From: Trichostrongylus colubriformis
Taxonomy: Eukaryota; Nematoda; Chromadorea; Rhabditida; Trichostrongylidae
Assembly (NCBI GenBank): GCA_963978905.1
Contig: OZ022260.1
Span: 10,281,725 to 10,345,724 of the forward strand
Direction: 5' to 3'
Length of the DNA: 64,000 nt
Part shown: piece after piece, positions 24,172-35,924 of the stretch
How positions within the stretch are numbered: position 1 is the stretch's first letter
Layout of the letters: every line of letters starts with the position of its first letter
Program-made: the position numbers and the translations under genes
The notes under the pieces: generated by a model
What the model was told of the DNA's origin: nothing
The model's database searches: none
Seen by the model: only the letters and a program-made list of their open reading frames with translations

Positions 24172-27100
24172 TCATGATGGGATAAGAAGATTGCCGAGCG
24201 GCACGATGCCAGTGGAGACGACGTCGGGGCGGCGATGTACGCGACAACAGCGAGCAATGTCGCCTCGCCGCGACAGCACCCGCACGCGTTCGCCGCGCGA
24301 CACCACCAGCAGACCGGGCTCGCACACGTCCGCAATCACAGAAGCGAGCGGTGATGCGGTGATTGCCGCCGCCACCATTGGTGAAAGCGTCCGATGCATG
24401 CTCACGCGACTGAAAGCACATACGATACTGCACTGATGGTACTAAACAGCAAACTATTGTCACTATCTAAGCAACTATTAGGTTGGCATCTAAGTAATTG
24501 TTCCCTCCAAACTGCTTTCCACAAAACTTCTTCTGTACATATTTATGTAGTACAAGTCCACACGCATCTATAGGTATTGTTGTCTTCCATCTCCCATATA
24601 ACCCTTTTCGGCAAAATAATAATATCAAAAGTCACCTCATTTTCTATTCCAATTTTTTTCTTTGAATGGCGTTAGACAGGGAAAGGGAAAGGTGATAATC
24701 CGATGGAGAAAGAACAGAACTATAAGGCAGCAATTTTTATCCAAGCTCGAGAATTTTTTGAAAAAAAAATTCAAGAAATATTTTACCACTATTGAAAAAA
24801 TGACTCGCCAAAAAATTCTCGAGCTTGGATAAAAATAGTTGCCCCATCCACCTTATAGCCCTGATCTTGCTCCAACGGATTATCACCTTTTCCTTTCCCT
24901 GTCTAACGCCATTCAAAGAAAAATCTTTTTATAATTTTTGTATTAAAATGAGGTTGACCGTTGATATGTTTATTTTGCCGAAAAGGGTTATCCGGGAGAT
25001 GGAAGACAATAATACCTATAGATGCGTGTGGACTTGTACTACATGTGTATGTACAGAAGAGTCTTCTGGAAAGCAGTTTGGAGGGAAAAAGCAGTATTTA
25101 AAAATCCGCAATTACTTAGTTGCCAACCTAATATAAGGCGCTGACGGACTGACAAGGCCAGGTTTAGAACAATAGGCAAACGAGCGGTTGCATCGCAGCC
25201 ATCAAAAACTTTGATAGTCTCAAAATCTCCCAACTCGGCAAGTCGCCAACTTATAACCAGCATAAGTAAAATCATTCGAAAACTGAAATTGTTATAGATT
25301 ATCGGCACAAACATCAATACTGACCGATATTTCCGCTGATTCCAATCAAATTTTAATCGTCGTTATTGATGTAGGTTTTGCAAGCAAACTAAGTGACGCA
25401 AAAATTTTGCAGTAGTGCCTAACAGACTGAGATGAAAATCAGACCTCTGAAACCAGGTGCGTGAATCATCCTATTCAATTTACTTGACCGCAACGCAACC
25501 GCACGCCTTCAAAATGACCTATACCTCCGTGGCTCGCTGGTAAATTTGACCTTATATCTAACACACCACTTTAGGGTAAAGATCTGAGCACATGAAATTG
25601 GAGGAGTCATTTGCGACCTTAAAAATAGCCACGAAAGATCTATTCAAAGTTACCTCTTCGGTAATGGTATCCGAGACCGTCTATGGTTACGAACATGAGA
25701 ATTCGACAATCGGGCCGGTACTGACGAGCTCTTCGGAACTCGAGAATCTGCTGGTAGCCTACACGGCCCACTCCAAAGCATCGATTGAGTATAATGTGGC
25801 TGTGAACATTCTCGAACTTCTAACACTGCAAAACAATGAGCAGTTGATGACATTTATGTAACAAGTACGACAAGAAAAGCTCGATTTTTCACCAAGTGAA
25901 GATTAGGCATTGGTCAGGGTTTGCGGTCCTGGTGATCACGCATTCAGGCGATTGCATGAGTCACACGACTTGCGCAATCACCTGAACTCTGAGTGCCCCA
26001 ACCGTGATTTCAGCTCCTACAAATACACCCCTTCTTTCACCACGATTTTTTTGCGAATTTTGAATTTACGGTGTTGACCATAGACAAACAGAGATTGACC
26101 AATTAGAATCCGAAGTTCGTATTGCGATCTCAAAACGAATAATTTCCACCAGGAATGTATGCCATTAATATCAAGTAATATTAATATTAATAGGATAGTA
26201 CCACAAGTTTAAAGTGACACAAGGGAGAAACTGGATGGTGAGCCGAGGCAAACCCCTGAGTAGCACGGGCCATGGGCGAGTGCGTCACGTGCAGCGTATA
26301 ACCGCCACACGCCACAGGCTCACGTGGATTTGATCACTCCGCTAAGATGACGGGTGCTCTGCTGAGACAGAAGAAGCCAAAGAGGATGGTCTACCACTTC
26401 TAACATTTTCATCCGTTCATTTCGTTTTTCTTGCTTAGTTATCAGATACTCTACTTCATTTGTAACATACCAAATTGTCCCTCCTTCTGCCTTCGAAATT
26501 AATCTGCTAGTTTTATTCAAATTTTATAACACACAGACCTGGAATAAGGGCAAGCGCGTCGACAAGACGCCATAGAAGCGTTCGATAAGCTGTAGGAGCG
26601 TCCAACAAAAAGCTTCCCGGTGAGTAAAGACGGCGAAGGACATTCTCTTTCAATACAACATAACACAACCAGCAATCTAGAGAATTTTCCCTGCAAAAGG
26701 AAGGGAATTGGATTTTGCACGATGAAAGGAAGACTGAAGTAAACAAAGACAAAAAACCAGCGCGGCGAAAGCGACTGAACTGAAGATTAGGCCTATTTGT
26801 TCCCGCTCCCCTCACCTAAAAAGCTCTTCGAAGAATTGTTCAACACGAGAATTCTCGGACTTCTCGCTTGAATCCAATTTATTGACGATAGAATAAACGT
26901 CTTTCGTGGCAGGACCTGCAACAAAGAGATGGCTTCCTCTTTGCTAGGCACTTGTAAAGTCAATTATTCATACCTGGTGCAGTAACAGTGCGTATCATAC
27001 TCCATGGGGAAACCTCATCCTTGAGTCCATCGGACACCAACGCAGCCAAGGCGGTGAACAGAAGGTTCGGTTCATCACCTCTGGCTATGGCGGCAACAGC

Positions 27101-27279
27101 ATCAACGACCGCTTCGACCATACTACGTTTAGTAGCGTAGATGGGTAAGCCGACGACCGAGAGCTCTCGAGCTCGGATCTGTTGACTTCCAGACGATCTG
27201 TAACTGAAACAGAAATGTTGAGAAAAACCGAACTCTGGGAAGATCTCACGGATAACCACTTGAGTTTTTCCAATCATGA
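24172..27279 (-). CDS. RUN domain and C-terminal SH3 of an UNC-14/RUSC-like adaptor (3' block of the gene)
   Basis: Minus-strand exons joining in phase: 26974-27203, 26816-26915, 26539-26690, 25654-25825, 24172-24409 (TGA at 24172-24174), plus a tentative 30-nt exon at 27250-27279. The RUN-type segment reads RSMVEAVVDAVAAIA, LFTALAALVSDGLKDE, PWSMIRTVTAPGPATKDV, then RVEQFFEELF, LDCWLCYVVLKENVLRRLY and TLLWRLVDALALIP. The last exon reads as a degenerate SH3: GLLVVSRGERVRVLSRRGD and GIVPLGNLLIPS to the stop. RUN followed by a C-terminal SH3 is the RUSC layout; C. elegans UNC-14 is the RUN relative in axonal transport and kinesin cargo linkage. The SH3 lacks an obvious conserved ALYDY, so it may be divergent. 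The last intron holds a mariner relic. Upstream exons are probably those at 35.9-37.8 kb. Confidence 0.75.
24478..25131. mobile_element. mariner relic with inverted duplicated ends, TA-flanked
   Basis: Starts ttaggttggcatctaagtaa and ends ttacttagttgccaacctaa, each flanked by TA (24476-77, 25132-33). The plus strand from about 24,790 carries the C-terminal mariner signature (YSPDLAPTDYHLFLSLSNAI). The left half is an inverted copy of the same end (reverse of tccctgtctaacgccattca, cttttcggcaaaat, ggaagacaataatacctata). Total 654 bp, N-terminal half missing. It lies in the last intron of the RUN/SH3 gene. Confidence 0.85.
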
Positions 27280-30200
27280 CTGAAACACCGTTCATACTCA
27301 GCGATGCGATTCTAATCGCTGCATCTCACCTGTAGCGCAGAACTCAGCAATCAGTAACCACTAGCACGCAACACTATGTATTGACCGAGGTAAGAGCCGA
27401 GCGGGTGCACATCCAACGCCATGTGAAAAGGTTGCAGAAATCTCCGCCATGGCGATCGCGTCACCGAGTATGAACGCAGCTAAGTGGCTTACACATGTGG
27501 GCCTACATCTGGACACACCACCCCAACTAGACTGCTTCTGGAAACGGTGCGACTTCATGCTTACCCTTCTGTCTGTAACCCCTGGCGGCCTCTTTCCATT
27601 GCGAGAGACAAACACAACGTCCCCTTCTTTTTAACAGTCCCCTCCTGGATCCACGAGCATTTAAGGCATCACATTATACCACACGGAAGCCATTACGATT
27701 CTCTGCCTTTTATTGATTGCCGTGGTGAAAACGGCTCTCCACAACCCAAAAATATGAGCATTGAATTTTGCTTGCCTGAAAGGAGGATCCAAACATAAGC
27801 AGAGGGACAGCTTCTGAAACCTCCACAATTTTGAACCTCCCTGACCCTCCAATTTCCTTTCCCACAGAACAAACATCTAAACCCAATACTTGCCTGGGAA
27901 ACAGTAGAGAAATCGTGCACTATGATCAGTCCCATTCAAGCTGGACATTCTACCACACTCACTAAGCCGAACCTCTTCTGTTAGTGTAACCATAAATCAG
28001 CGAAACAGAATGTTAATGCTATAACATCGCCCAGCCATGACAAATCACCGTATTATTGGCAATTATACCTAATTGGCCACTTGCTGAGGCCCATAATTCT
28101 TCCAAGGCCAGTGGCAGCCATTCAGTATCCTTCACAGATTACTTATCTCACCTACATTACTGCACCTTTACAGCCTGTGCACTCCGGGCAAAAAAAAAAT
28201 AGAGATTCCTAGTGGAACAATCACTTCTGCCCCCTCTCTCCTCGCCTATCCACATAGCGTCCCGGAATCCATAACTCTGCTTTTTTTGAAAAAAATTTTT
28301 GAAAAGAAAGAAGAGCAGTCCTCCTGGCGTGATCAACCACCCACAAAACGATTAGCTAACAAAAAGCGCATATAAAGAACTTATGACAATAACTTCTATA
28401 CCAAAATTGAGCATGCTAATTAAATTCATAAACGGCGATAACACGGTGGCATATAGCGGTACCTTCTCTTCTACAGGCCCTAAATTGCATCCTACATAGG
28501 TCTAGCCTTTCACTTCCGAATCTTGCGTAAAAATGGGAATTACATTACAGCGGTCATTCTTCGGAACAACTACGCATTCAAACTCCTCTTCGATACTGAA
28601 GGAAACTCTTATGCGTGAGTACTCCTGAAGGTCTATCCATGCTCAATTCAACTTCAGCGCAAACTGGTGCCAAGGAAATCCACTCCAGTACAAACTTCAC
28701 CCTCTTTCCCTGCTTCTGTCCGCTCATTAATCGATTTTGCATGTCTGCTAATAACGTAATAAGCTTTAATCTACACCAATCACACAACCTCTTTGTGGAA
28801 TTCCAGGACCCAAACTAGCCCGAAATCATTCAATTTTTTTGGATTTTTGGAAACTCCAATAACAAGCACACCTTCTACTCCTTGGCATGAGCTCATGTGA
28901 CGTTTCAGGTCGATCGGGTGAACAATCGCACAACACATGACGTGATGCGGTCGAATGAGCCCAATTCGGCGGATGAATTCTGAATGTGTACAGCGTTTTA
29001 AGATGCCCGTATGCCTGGCACGAAATGCACTACAATGACAAACGATGATATGACTGCTACACAGGGTGCCACTCACCTCCTACGCACTCGGAAGCATGTC
29101 CTACACGGTTCGGTACGTTTTCGTTCGATACAATTAGAGTGTGACGACGATGAGCTCAATAACTGAGCATTCGATTTGAAAAATGAACATGCCTCAGCAA
29201 CATGTCTGAAAAGATTTATTGTACACATTACAAAATAAAAAATGGTCTTTAGCTTCAGAATAAGCAATGGCAGGTTCAAAAAAAATCAAAATAAACAGAG
29301 AATCGATATAGGATGTTTAGGCGCTGAAAAGACATAAGACAAGGCAAGCGACGCGTTTTGCCTGAATCTGGCTCGAAAAGGAGCCCTGAAGCAGGAAGTA
29401 AGTGTGACAGTTGCTTTATGCGGAGAGAGGGGCCTTGCATTATTAGAATAAATATGGCTCACACACCCGCCCTTCACCCGAAGGCCATGTTGTTGTCACC
29501 CATTCGCGCAGAGAACCCAGTAATGGAGTCAACAGGATATGTGACAGGTCCGGGGACCCTTTAAATTATTAAGTTCAACATAGAAATTAGATATAAAATG
29601 CAGTACACTGGTCGCTACCTTGGGGATAGATCGCCCTTAGCCTGCTAACCCTTTTCGGGCTAAAAAATTGGTAAAAATCGCTTGACGATAAAAGTCGTAC
29701 AATGTGCCCTAATCCACTAAAATTGGCCCGAGTAATACTGATCGATTCCTACTAAAAAAAGACTACTCATACGCATAACCCTACTATTCCAGCCGAAACC
29801 AGAACGCATCCGCCGCATCCCACTGTAAATAACGTCTGCTCACGAGGATCGCAACAGCTAGATTGGTGGCTTTGAAAGCCACGTGTGTAACCATTGATAA
29901 CAACTAATCGTTTGGCTTGTGATCGAGTGATAAAGATAAATCGACTACACTGAGACAGCTCCGTTCGAGATATTACGGGGAATGCAAATCTGTTCCATAC
30001 AACTCCATCAAACCAGTACGTGCTAGGCCTATTAGCGCTCCCACAGACAATACATATTCTTGTGAAAATTGATACTGTGAAGCTCAGAGAAAGCAATAAA
30101 AAATTTTGCAAAAAAAACGATAACTTCTATGCTAAAATTTATAAGAAAGAGCAGGGCCAACAAAGAGCCAAGGTGCACACATGCGGAATACTTGCCATTG

Positions 30201-30539
30201 ACCTTCTGGCCAGGAAAAAAGCTTAATGCTTCATACTGATCCGTCATTTCTCTTCCTTCTAATTTGTAATTTGTGGCAACTTTTTAGAGGGAACAGATAG
30301 TATTGATTGATTTCTTACCCTAGTAAGGAGACGGGCATTAGGCAGACAGCGTGCTTTTTTCCTAAACCTGGGACTCCTATACTCGTGACTTTCACCCCGT
30401 CACTTTCAATCGACTTTCAGACGGCAAAGAAATAGTTGCAAAAGGCGCTCAGGTCCGTTCCATACTGTGTGCAATAGCATATCAACTACCTTACGATAAA
30501 CATTTAAAAAGACCTCTATAGACTCACGAGTAACCATAG

Positions 30540-30680
30540 GGATGGGGTGATGGCATGACAGCGATCCGCTTACCCCTTACAAGTCCCTGACATAGGGTCC
30601 CATAGCTGCCAGTCAAGCCCTTCACGAGCTCGAGGTCTGAATCCCTGTCCTTTCCCTTCACTTTACAAAATTAGAGCTAA
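30540..30680 (+). repeat. possible tRNA-like SINE copy
   Basis: Contains ggtgatggcatgacagcg (A-box-like start) and, about 75 bases on, gaggtctgaatccctgtcc, resembling a B box (GGTTCGAATCC). It does not fold into a normal tRNA by eye. Grouped tentatively with copies at 39.6, 42.6, 43.3, 44.3 and 55.0 kb. Confidence 0.3.
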
Positions 30681-32247
30681 ATTGACATCGGCCAGCCCCA
30701 AAACATGGTAAAGCCAATACATTATAATAAATACATGCATAAAGCTTTGCACTTGAATGCCTTCAGCCATACAGTTGAATGCCTTTGCCTGCCTTCTGGA
30801 TGGCAATAAAATAAATGGCCCTTCGCAGATGTATTGACCCACGTCAATACTCTAACTTTCAGATGCCAAGATGTTTTGAGTGTAATGCGTAGAACACGCT
30901 TTGTACAAAGCTAACAACCGACTACTGACATATGTCACACAACGAGGGAAAAGGCGCTGCTGTTGCGTTAACTTGATGAATGACCTCACCAGTTCGATGC
31001 CTCAAACTCGGCGCATTTTATCTTACGGGATTATTAGTGGGCACATGACTTCATCAGAAGGCTAAAAACCATTGGAGCAAACATCAACCCGTCTCCATAA
31101 ACTAATCCAAGAATCCTGATCGTGAGGAAACGCTGCCAAACTACCGCGGAACACATTCGCTAGAGATTGTGCTCTATAGATCTTGATATTTTAGTGTAGA
31201 ATTTGACGCTGCGGATTCACGAATACCCGATCGTCAAAAATTATCGTATTGCCCGTTTCCGTGCGCATTTCGCAGTTTTCCTAGCCCGTTTCATCAATCT
31301 CCCGTTCGCATGAAAAACCTCTTCCTTTCGAAACTGGAACGTAACGGCCACAACGCTCCGGAAAGCTTGCACTTTTAAACATTCAAAAGCGCTAACGAAT
31401 GCAGGTCCGGCCATAAAACAGCCGCAATTAGAATGCTTTCGGATGGAAGCGAAAGCACACGATAAAAGTGGGAAAACATCATGTTAAGAAATTTTCGCCT
31501 CTTATGACACTTTCGCCCTTCAAGAGTCGGTCAAAATGACTCCCTTCTCTCTGCCATTCTTCAGAACGGCAGGTGAAGGGGGAGAGAGCTTATGACGACG
31601 TACGAAAAATGATGGATATGTTGATGTAATATAGGCATGAATGCACGTTGAAAGGAATCCTGTAAACAAAAGATCCGTTCAAGTAGTCGGAATACGACCT
31701 CTCAAGGAAAATTCCTCGAATAGGTATAGGTTGTTCGAAATCTAAAAAGTTTAGTCAACGACCATTATGAGCTACGAAATCCGTGCCCGACCCATGAATG
31801 TATTTTTTTCCAAATTTTGATGACTACACAGCCACTTCCTTGAATCATATCTAGTCTTTACGTAGTAGCTGGCGCGGGAGCACGTCCAACCAGAGGTTGC
31901 CGTTTGCCAACCCCACCTTCCTGAACACGACTTCCCACACTCGGGTCTCAATCGGCAACTGACTGAGCTGCTTGTTATCGCTTTCTGATTATCCCACGTG
32001 CGGTGAGCTGATGTTTACACATGGACGCATAATCATCGTCTCAGGTTTCCGGCTACGAGATTGAGTGCTGCAATAGAACAGCCGTCTTGAATGGCCGCCT
32101 GTCATTGTGGGGCACGTCGCACGCATCAGCGAAACGCCATCGGCCGGCCGTCCCTCACAATCATCAGCCAGCCACAGCCACTATGGGTCCGCTGCTGCCG
32201 ACCGCCGAAGGGGATGAGTTAGTGCAAGATGGATCAATTTCAAGCTT

Positions 32248-32319
32248 GCGAAATTGTCTCAATGAAGATATGGACTAGTAGTCGCGAAATTGTCTCAATG
32301 AAGATATGGACTAGTAGTC
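32248..32319 (+). repeat. exact tandem duplication of a 36-bp unit
   Basis: Two identical back-to-back units of 36 bases (each starting gcgaaattgtctcaatgaag and ending actagtagtc), 32248-32283 and 32284-32319. It may be a recent slippage or an assembly artefact. Confidence 0.95.
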
Positions 32320-33051
32320 GTTCCAGCGACTATACAGCTATTGGGACATGACTCATTTTCTGCAGAAAAACACCATGAGAAACCACACCCAGTTTCCCGT
32401 CACGGCTAAGCTAATAATGAGACAAAAAGAGTACGGACACTATCGATCAGAACCCTGCTGCACTGCCAGAAGAAACTGCCTGTTGCATAGTCTTTATCGG
32501 ATCCCCATTGCGACACTGATTACATGCGAAACGAACGGAAAACTAAACAACATCAGCCGTAGTCAATAAACGGAACTAAAAGGATTAAGGCGAGTCGGGC
32601 ATGGGAAGAAACTGAATTACATCTGTTTACTACGCTACGCTGCGATTTAACTGCCATCTCATTCAAACTCGGACTGAACAGAACATCAAGAAACAGGGTC
32701 AAATGACAGAAATGCAGAGACCTGTCAGAGCAACGATGGAAACTCCTGCTTCGCCTAAAAAGCATACGACTACTACCTCACCATAACCGGTCATCCATAT
32801 TTTGAAGCTTCCAAGTTGGTTTTAGGGGATTCGATCCACACATATGCTTTTTATGGCATTATATGTTGCTGATAAGCACCCTTACCCAGGTAATTAATGA
32901 CGCCTTGGTAGAAACACCATCCCATGCAAAACCGGGTGTGAAGAGTCTTTTGCTCTTCAAAATAAAATATGCGTATTGATTAATTAGGGAACCTGAAAGG
33001 AGACCAGCTATGTCGGAAGTACGCTCTGATAAAATGTGGATAACAGCCTTA

Positions 33052-33111
33052 ATCGTTTCTGTGGATGGTATATCATGGAAACTTCCATGATATACCATCC
33101 ACAGAAACGAT
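33052..33111. repeat. perfect 29-bp-arm hairpin
   Basis: Arms 33052-33080 and 33083-33111 are exact reverse complements (atcgtttctgtggatggtat... ) with a 2-base loop. No coding. Possibly a tiny foldback element or a templated repair scar. Confidence 0.95.
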
Positions 33112-35391
33112 ACGCACTGAATGAGATGCTAAGAACAATAGCTCGCCGATAAATATACTTCAAAGCGCGCCTCGAAAGTCAGGACAGGAGCGGGCTCGAA
33201 GAGGCCCCTAAATATTTGAAAAAAAAAACATTGTTTTTCATGCGAGACCCACTTTGGTAAACATCCGCAGGAGCCGGGTTCGAACGATAACCAAAGGGAT
33301 GAAAAACACCATAAAGCATGATTCACCAATAATTGGTGGCTTATCGCAACTATGAGTCATCATAGATTTTTTAGAATTACACATTCCTTTCGGGAACGAG
33401 TAGCCTATTAGATGGACACACATGTGGAACGTTCACACAGAACTCGATTGTTAACGACCTCAGATGACAAAACGGAAAAGGTGCAAGACTGTAAGGAATA
33501 ACCGGAAGTGACAGTAAAAGAATGAATTGAACTGGTAACCACAAAAAATGTCAAATGGACAGAAATGCTCTCATTTTCCACTCAGCGAACAATTTCCCTT
33601 TCACAAAACGATCTGGCCGGGCTGAAAGTGTTCGTGATGCAGCGTTTCCTTGTCCCAGGTACTAAGGGCAGTCCAACCGATGCATATAAAAACCAGTTTA
33701 CTGGTAACCGTTATGGGCAACCAGTCACGAGAAGCGATTAAGTTACCAGGCTCCAGCACGAGCGGAAGGCCTCAGTTTAGAAAACATTTCACTGCTACTT
33801 CTTCACTTGAGCACTGTTGAGAGTTGAATTCGAGTAAAGTCGCGAATAGGCGAAAAGGAGTGATAGTATGTACAAGCTGAGTGGCAGGAAGCAATCGACA
33901 TGGACTCAATTCACTGCGCAAAATCGCTCATATGAGCCTATCCTCCCATCCGAGGGTTCCCTTGTACAAACGAAATACCCCTTGCACAAAAAGATTTAGG
34001 TGAACTGACAGATAAATACAAACTGGGAAAAGTGGGAATGTTATATTTCACAGATTCCCTACAAGCCCTCTCAGAAAGTACACCTTTCGCAGCGGCAAAC
34101 AGCTGTTTTTTGCGGATGAAGACGACACAATGTCCGCCAATGCTGTGTGGATATGAAGAAAAGGGGATGCATATTGGGGACAAAGCGTATAAATCTACAT
34201 GCTAGCTCATTCAAAACGAGCCAAGAGCACGAAAAATGATTGCGATTGGGAGAGTGGATACCCAGCCAAGCCTGGAAAGAACGAGCTCTGTGGAGGATAA
34301 ACCACTACTAAACACACCGTAACAGCACAAGGACATTTTTCCGCGGTTTCTAACAACCTCCCTTGACGGATCGGAGAGCATGGCAGAAAAAGTTCTCCTT
34401 CTTTCACCCTTTTGAAACTCGCAGTTTAGCAGCAAGTAATTACGGGAGGCGTGACTTAAATTAAATCTCTCCTCACACAGATCGATTGCACTTTTTCCAC
34501 TCGTCACCAACGGTGGTAAAAGCAAGCAGCTTGCGAATGAAACCCCAAGACAATTCCTCATGTTCGTGTACATCGCCGTTTCAAGGAAGCACGCACACCA
34601 ACAACATGCGTATCTATCAAACAACCCGTTCACATTCCACACGGGATGCACAAGCAATCAAGACCTCGGGGCAAATGTGCGTGTGAGTGGGCGCGCCGAA
34701 TGCGTAATCAATAGGATTGGAGCGGCGGAAGACTCACACATACACACTCACACACACACTCACATATGTGTAGATGGATGAGGGCTCAGAGGGGCAATTA
34801 TGGGCTCGAATGCACTATGACGTAAGGAATACACGAGCATGAGGAAAAACAAACGAGAAGAAAGAATGCGAATAATGATGGGAAGCTGCATTAGTAATGA
34901 CTCACTTCGGAAGCAGAATCGAGAGCGAGGCCCAGTCCTCGATATGTGCCGGTCCACTGCAGCCGAGGCCGGAATCTGGGGAGTCTTCCTAAAAAATGAA
35001 GTGATAATTCGAAAAACTCATGAGGAAGCAAAATCGATTTGAAGCATTGAAATGGTGCCAAGTGAATCCTGGAGGGTAGTTGTGGGCGGACGGATACCGC
35101 CAGTTAGGCTTCCCCGCGCTTTTGCCAGAAACAGAGGTCACAGGGTGGCACCTCACTGGCATAAATAGGCAACTGAAGTCTATATGCATTGAAACCTGTT
35201 CACGTTTGTGCCCCGTAGCACAGTTAGGGCGTATTGCACCAACCACACTTAATACCACGCGAAGATACTACAACGGCGTCATTTATACACCAAGCCACAT
35301 CAGTGAGGTTTCCAATCAGTTTTCCACCTAGTGGCAAAGAAGGAGGTTTCCGGTGATCAACTTTCCATGTAATGTGAGTCATACTGCTTTA

Positions 35392-35567
35392 AGGCCGCGT
35401 TCATACTTTGCGCCGGCAAAGGGTGGCTGCGTTCACAAACAGCAAAGCAGAGTGGCACGGAGGAGGTGCAGAGACGACGTAGGCAACGAAACAGAGTGGC
35501 ACATACGGAGACGCAGAGACACGCAGCCACGCCCTGCCGCCGGCACCGTAAAGTATGAACGCGGCCT
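35392..35567. mobile_element. MITE with AGGCCGCGTTCATACTT termini
   Basis: 176 bp with inverted ends aggccgcgttcatactttgc and taaagtatgaacgcggcct, and further inverted pairing inside (gtggctgcg / cgcagccac). No coding. A target duplication is not clear. Confidence 0.75.
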
Positions 35568-35924
35568 CGCTCCTGTCAATGTGAGCTTATGAGTACTGGT
35601 GCAATGTGACAGTTATGCTACAAAATACAGTTGCCCCTTCCTATTCACTATGACCGCTAAACTGCAAAGCAAACACATCACAGCCAGGTATGAGGGAATT
35701 CTACGTGGCAACGTGCTAACTGTGCACTTCAGAAAGTATTCCCAGGCAATATGTATGCACACCCATTTTCCCAAATTCACACGCTTGTCATCCTCATCAA
35801 TCGATGAGACATCAAGATAGGGCGATTGATGTGCCCGAACGGGAGATTAAGAGGTAAAAAGTAGTGTGGCGTGTAGGTAGTGTCTGCTCGTACCAGACAG
35901 GTTTTTTAAACAGCTGGAACTTGC

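Larger units (their letters stand above)
27280..35924. other. long gene-poor stretch, probably one large intron of the RUN/SH3 gene
   Basis: About 8.6 kb without an exon I can support on either strand. It contains a SINE-like copy (30,540-30,680), a 36-bp tandem duplication (32,248), a perfect hairpin (33,052), a CA-rich microsatellite (about 34,736-34,765) and a MITE (35,392). A missing exon is likely: the upstream block ends in phase 0 while the exon at 27203 needs two carried bases. The 148-codon frame at 34,211-34,657 (minus) lacks splice logic and was not called. Confidence 0.45.

Noticed and set aside
33262..33275. gccgggttcgaacg resembling a tRNA T-loop/B box
   Set aside because: No A box or acceptor stem at the right distance on either strand.
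34211..34657. 148-codon minus-strand frame
   Set aside because: Cysteine/leucine-rich without domain or splice support, within a probable intron; the opposite strand has comparable frames.
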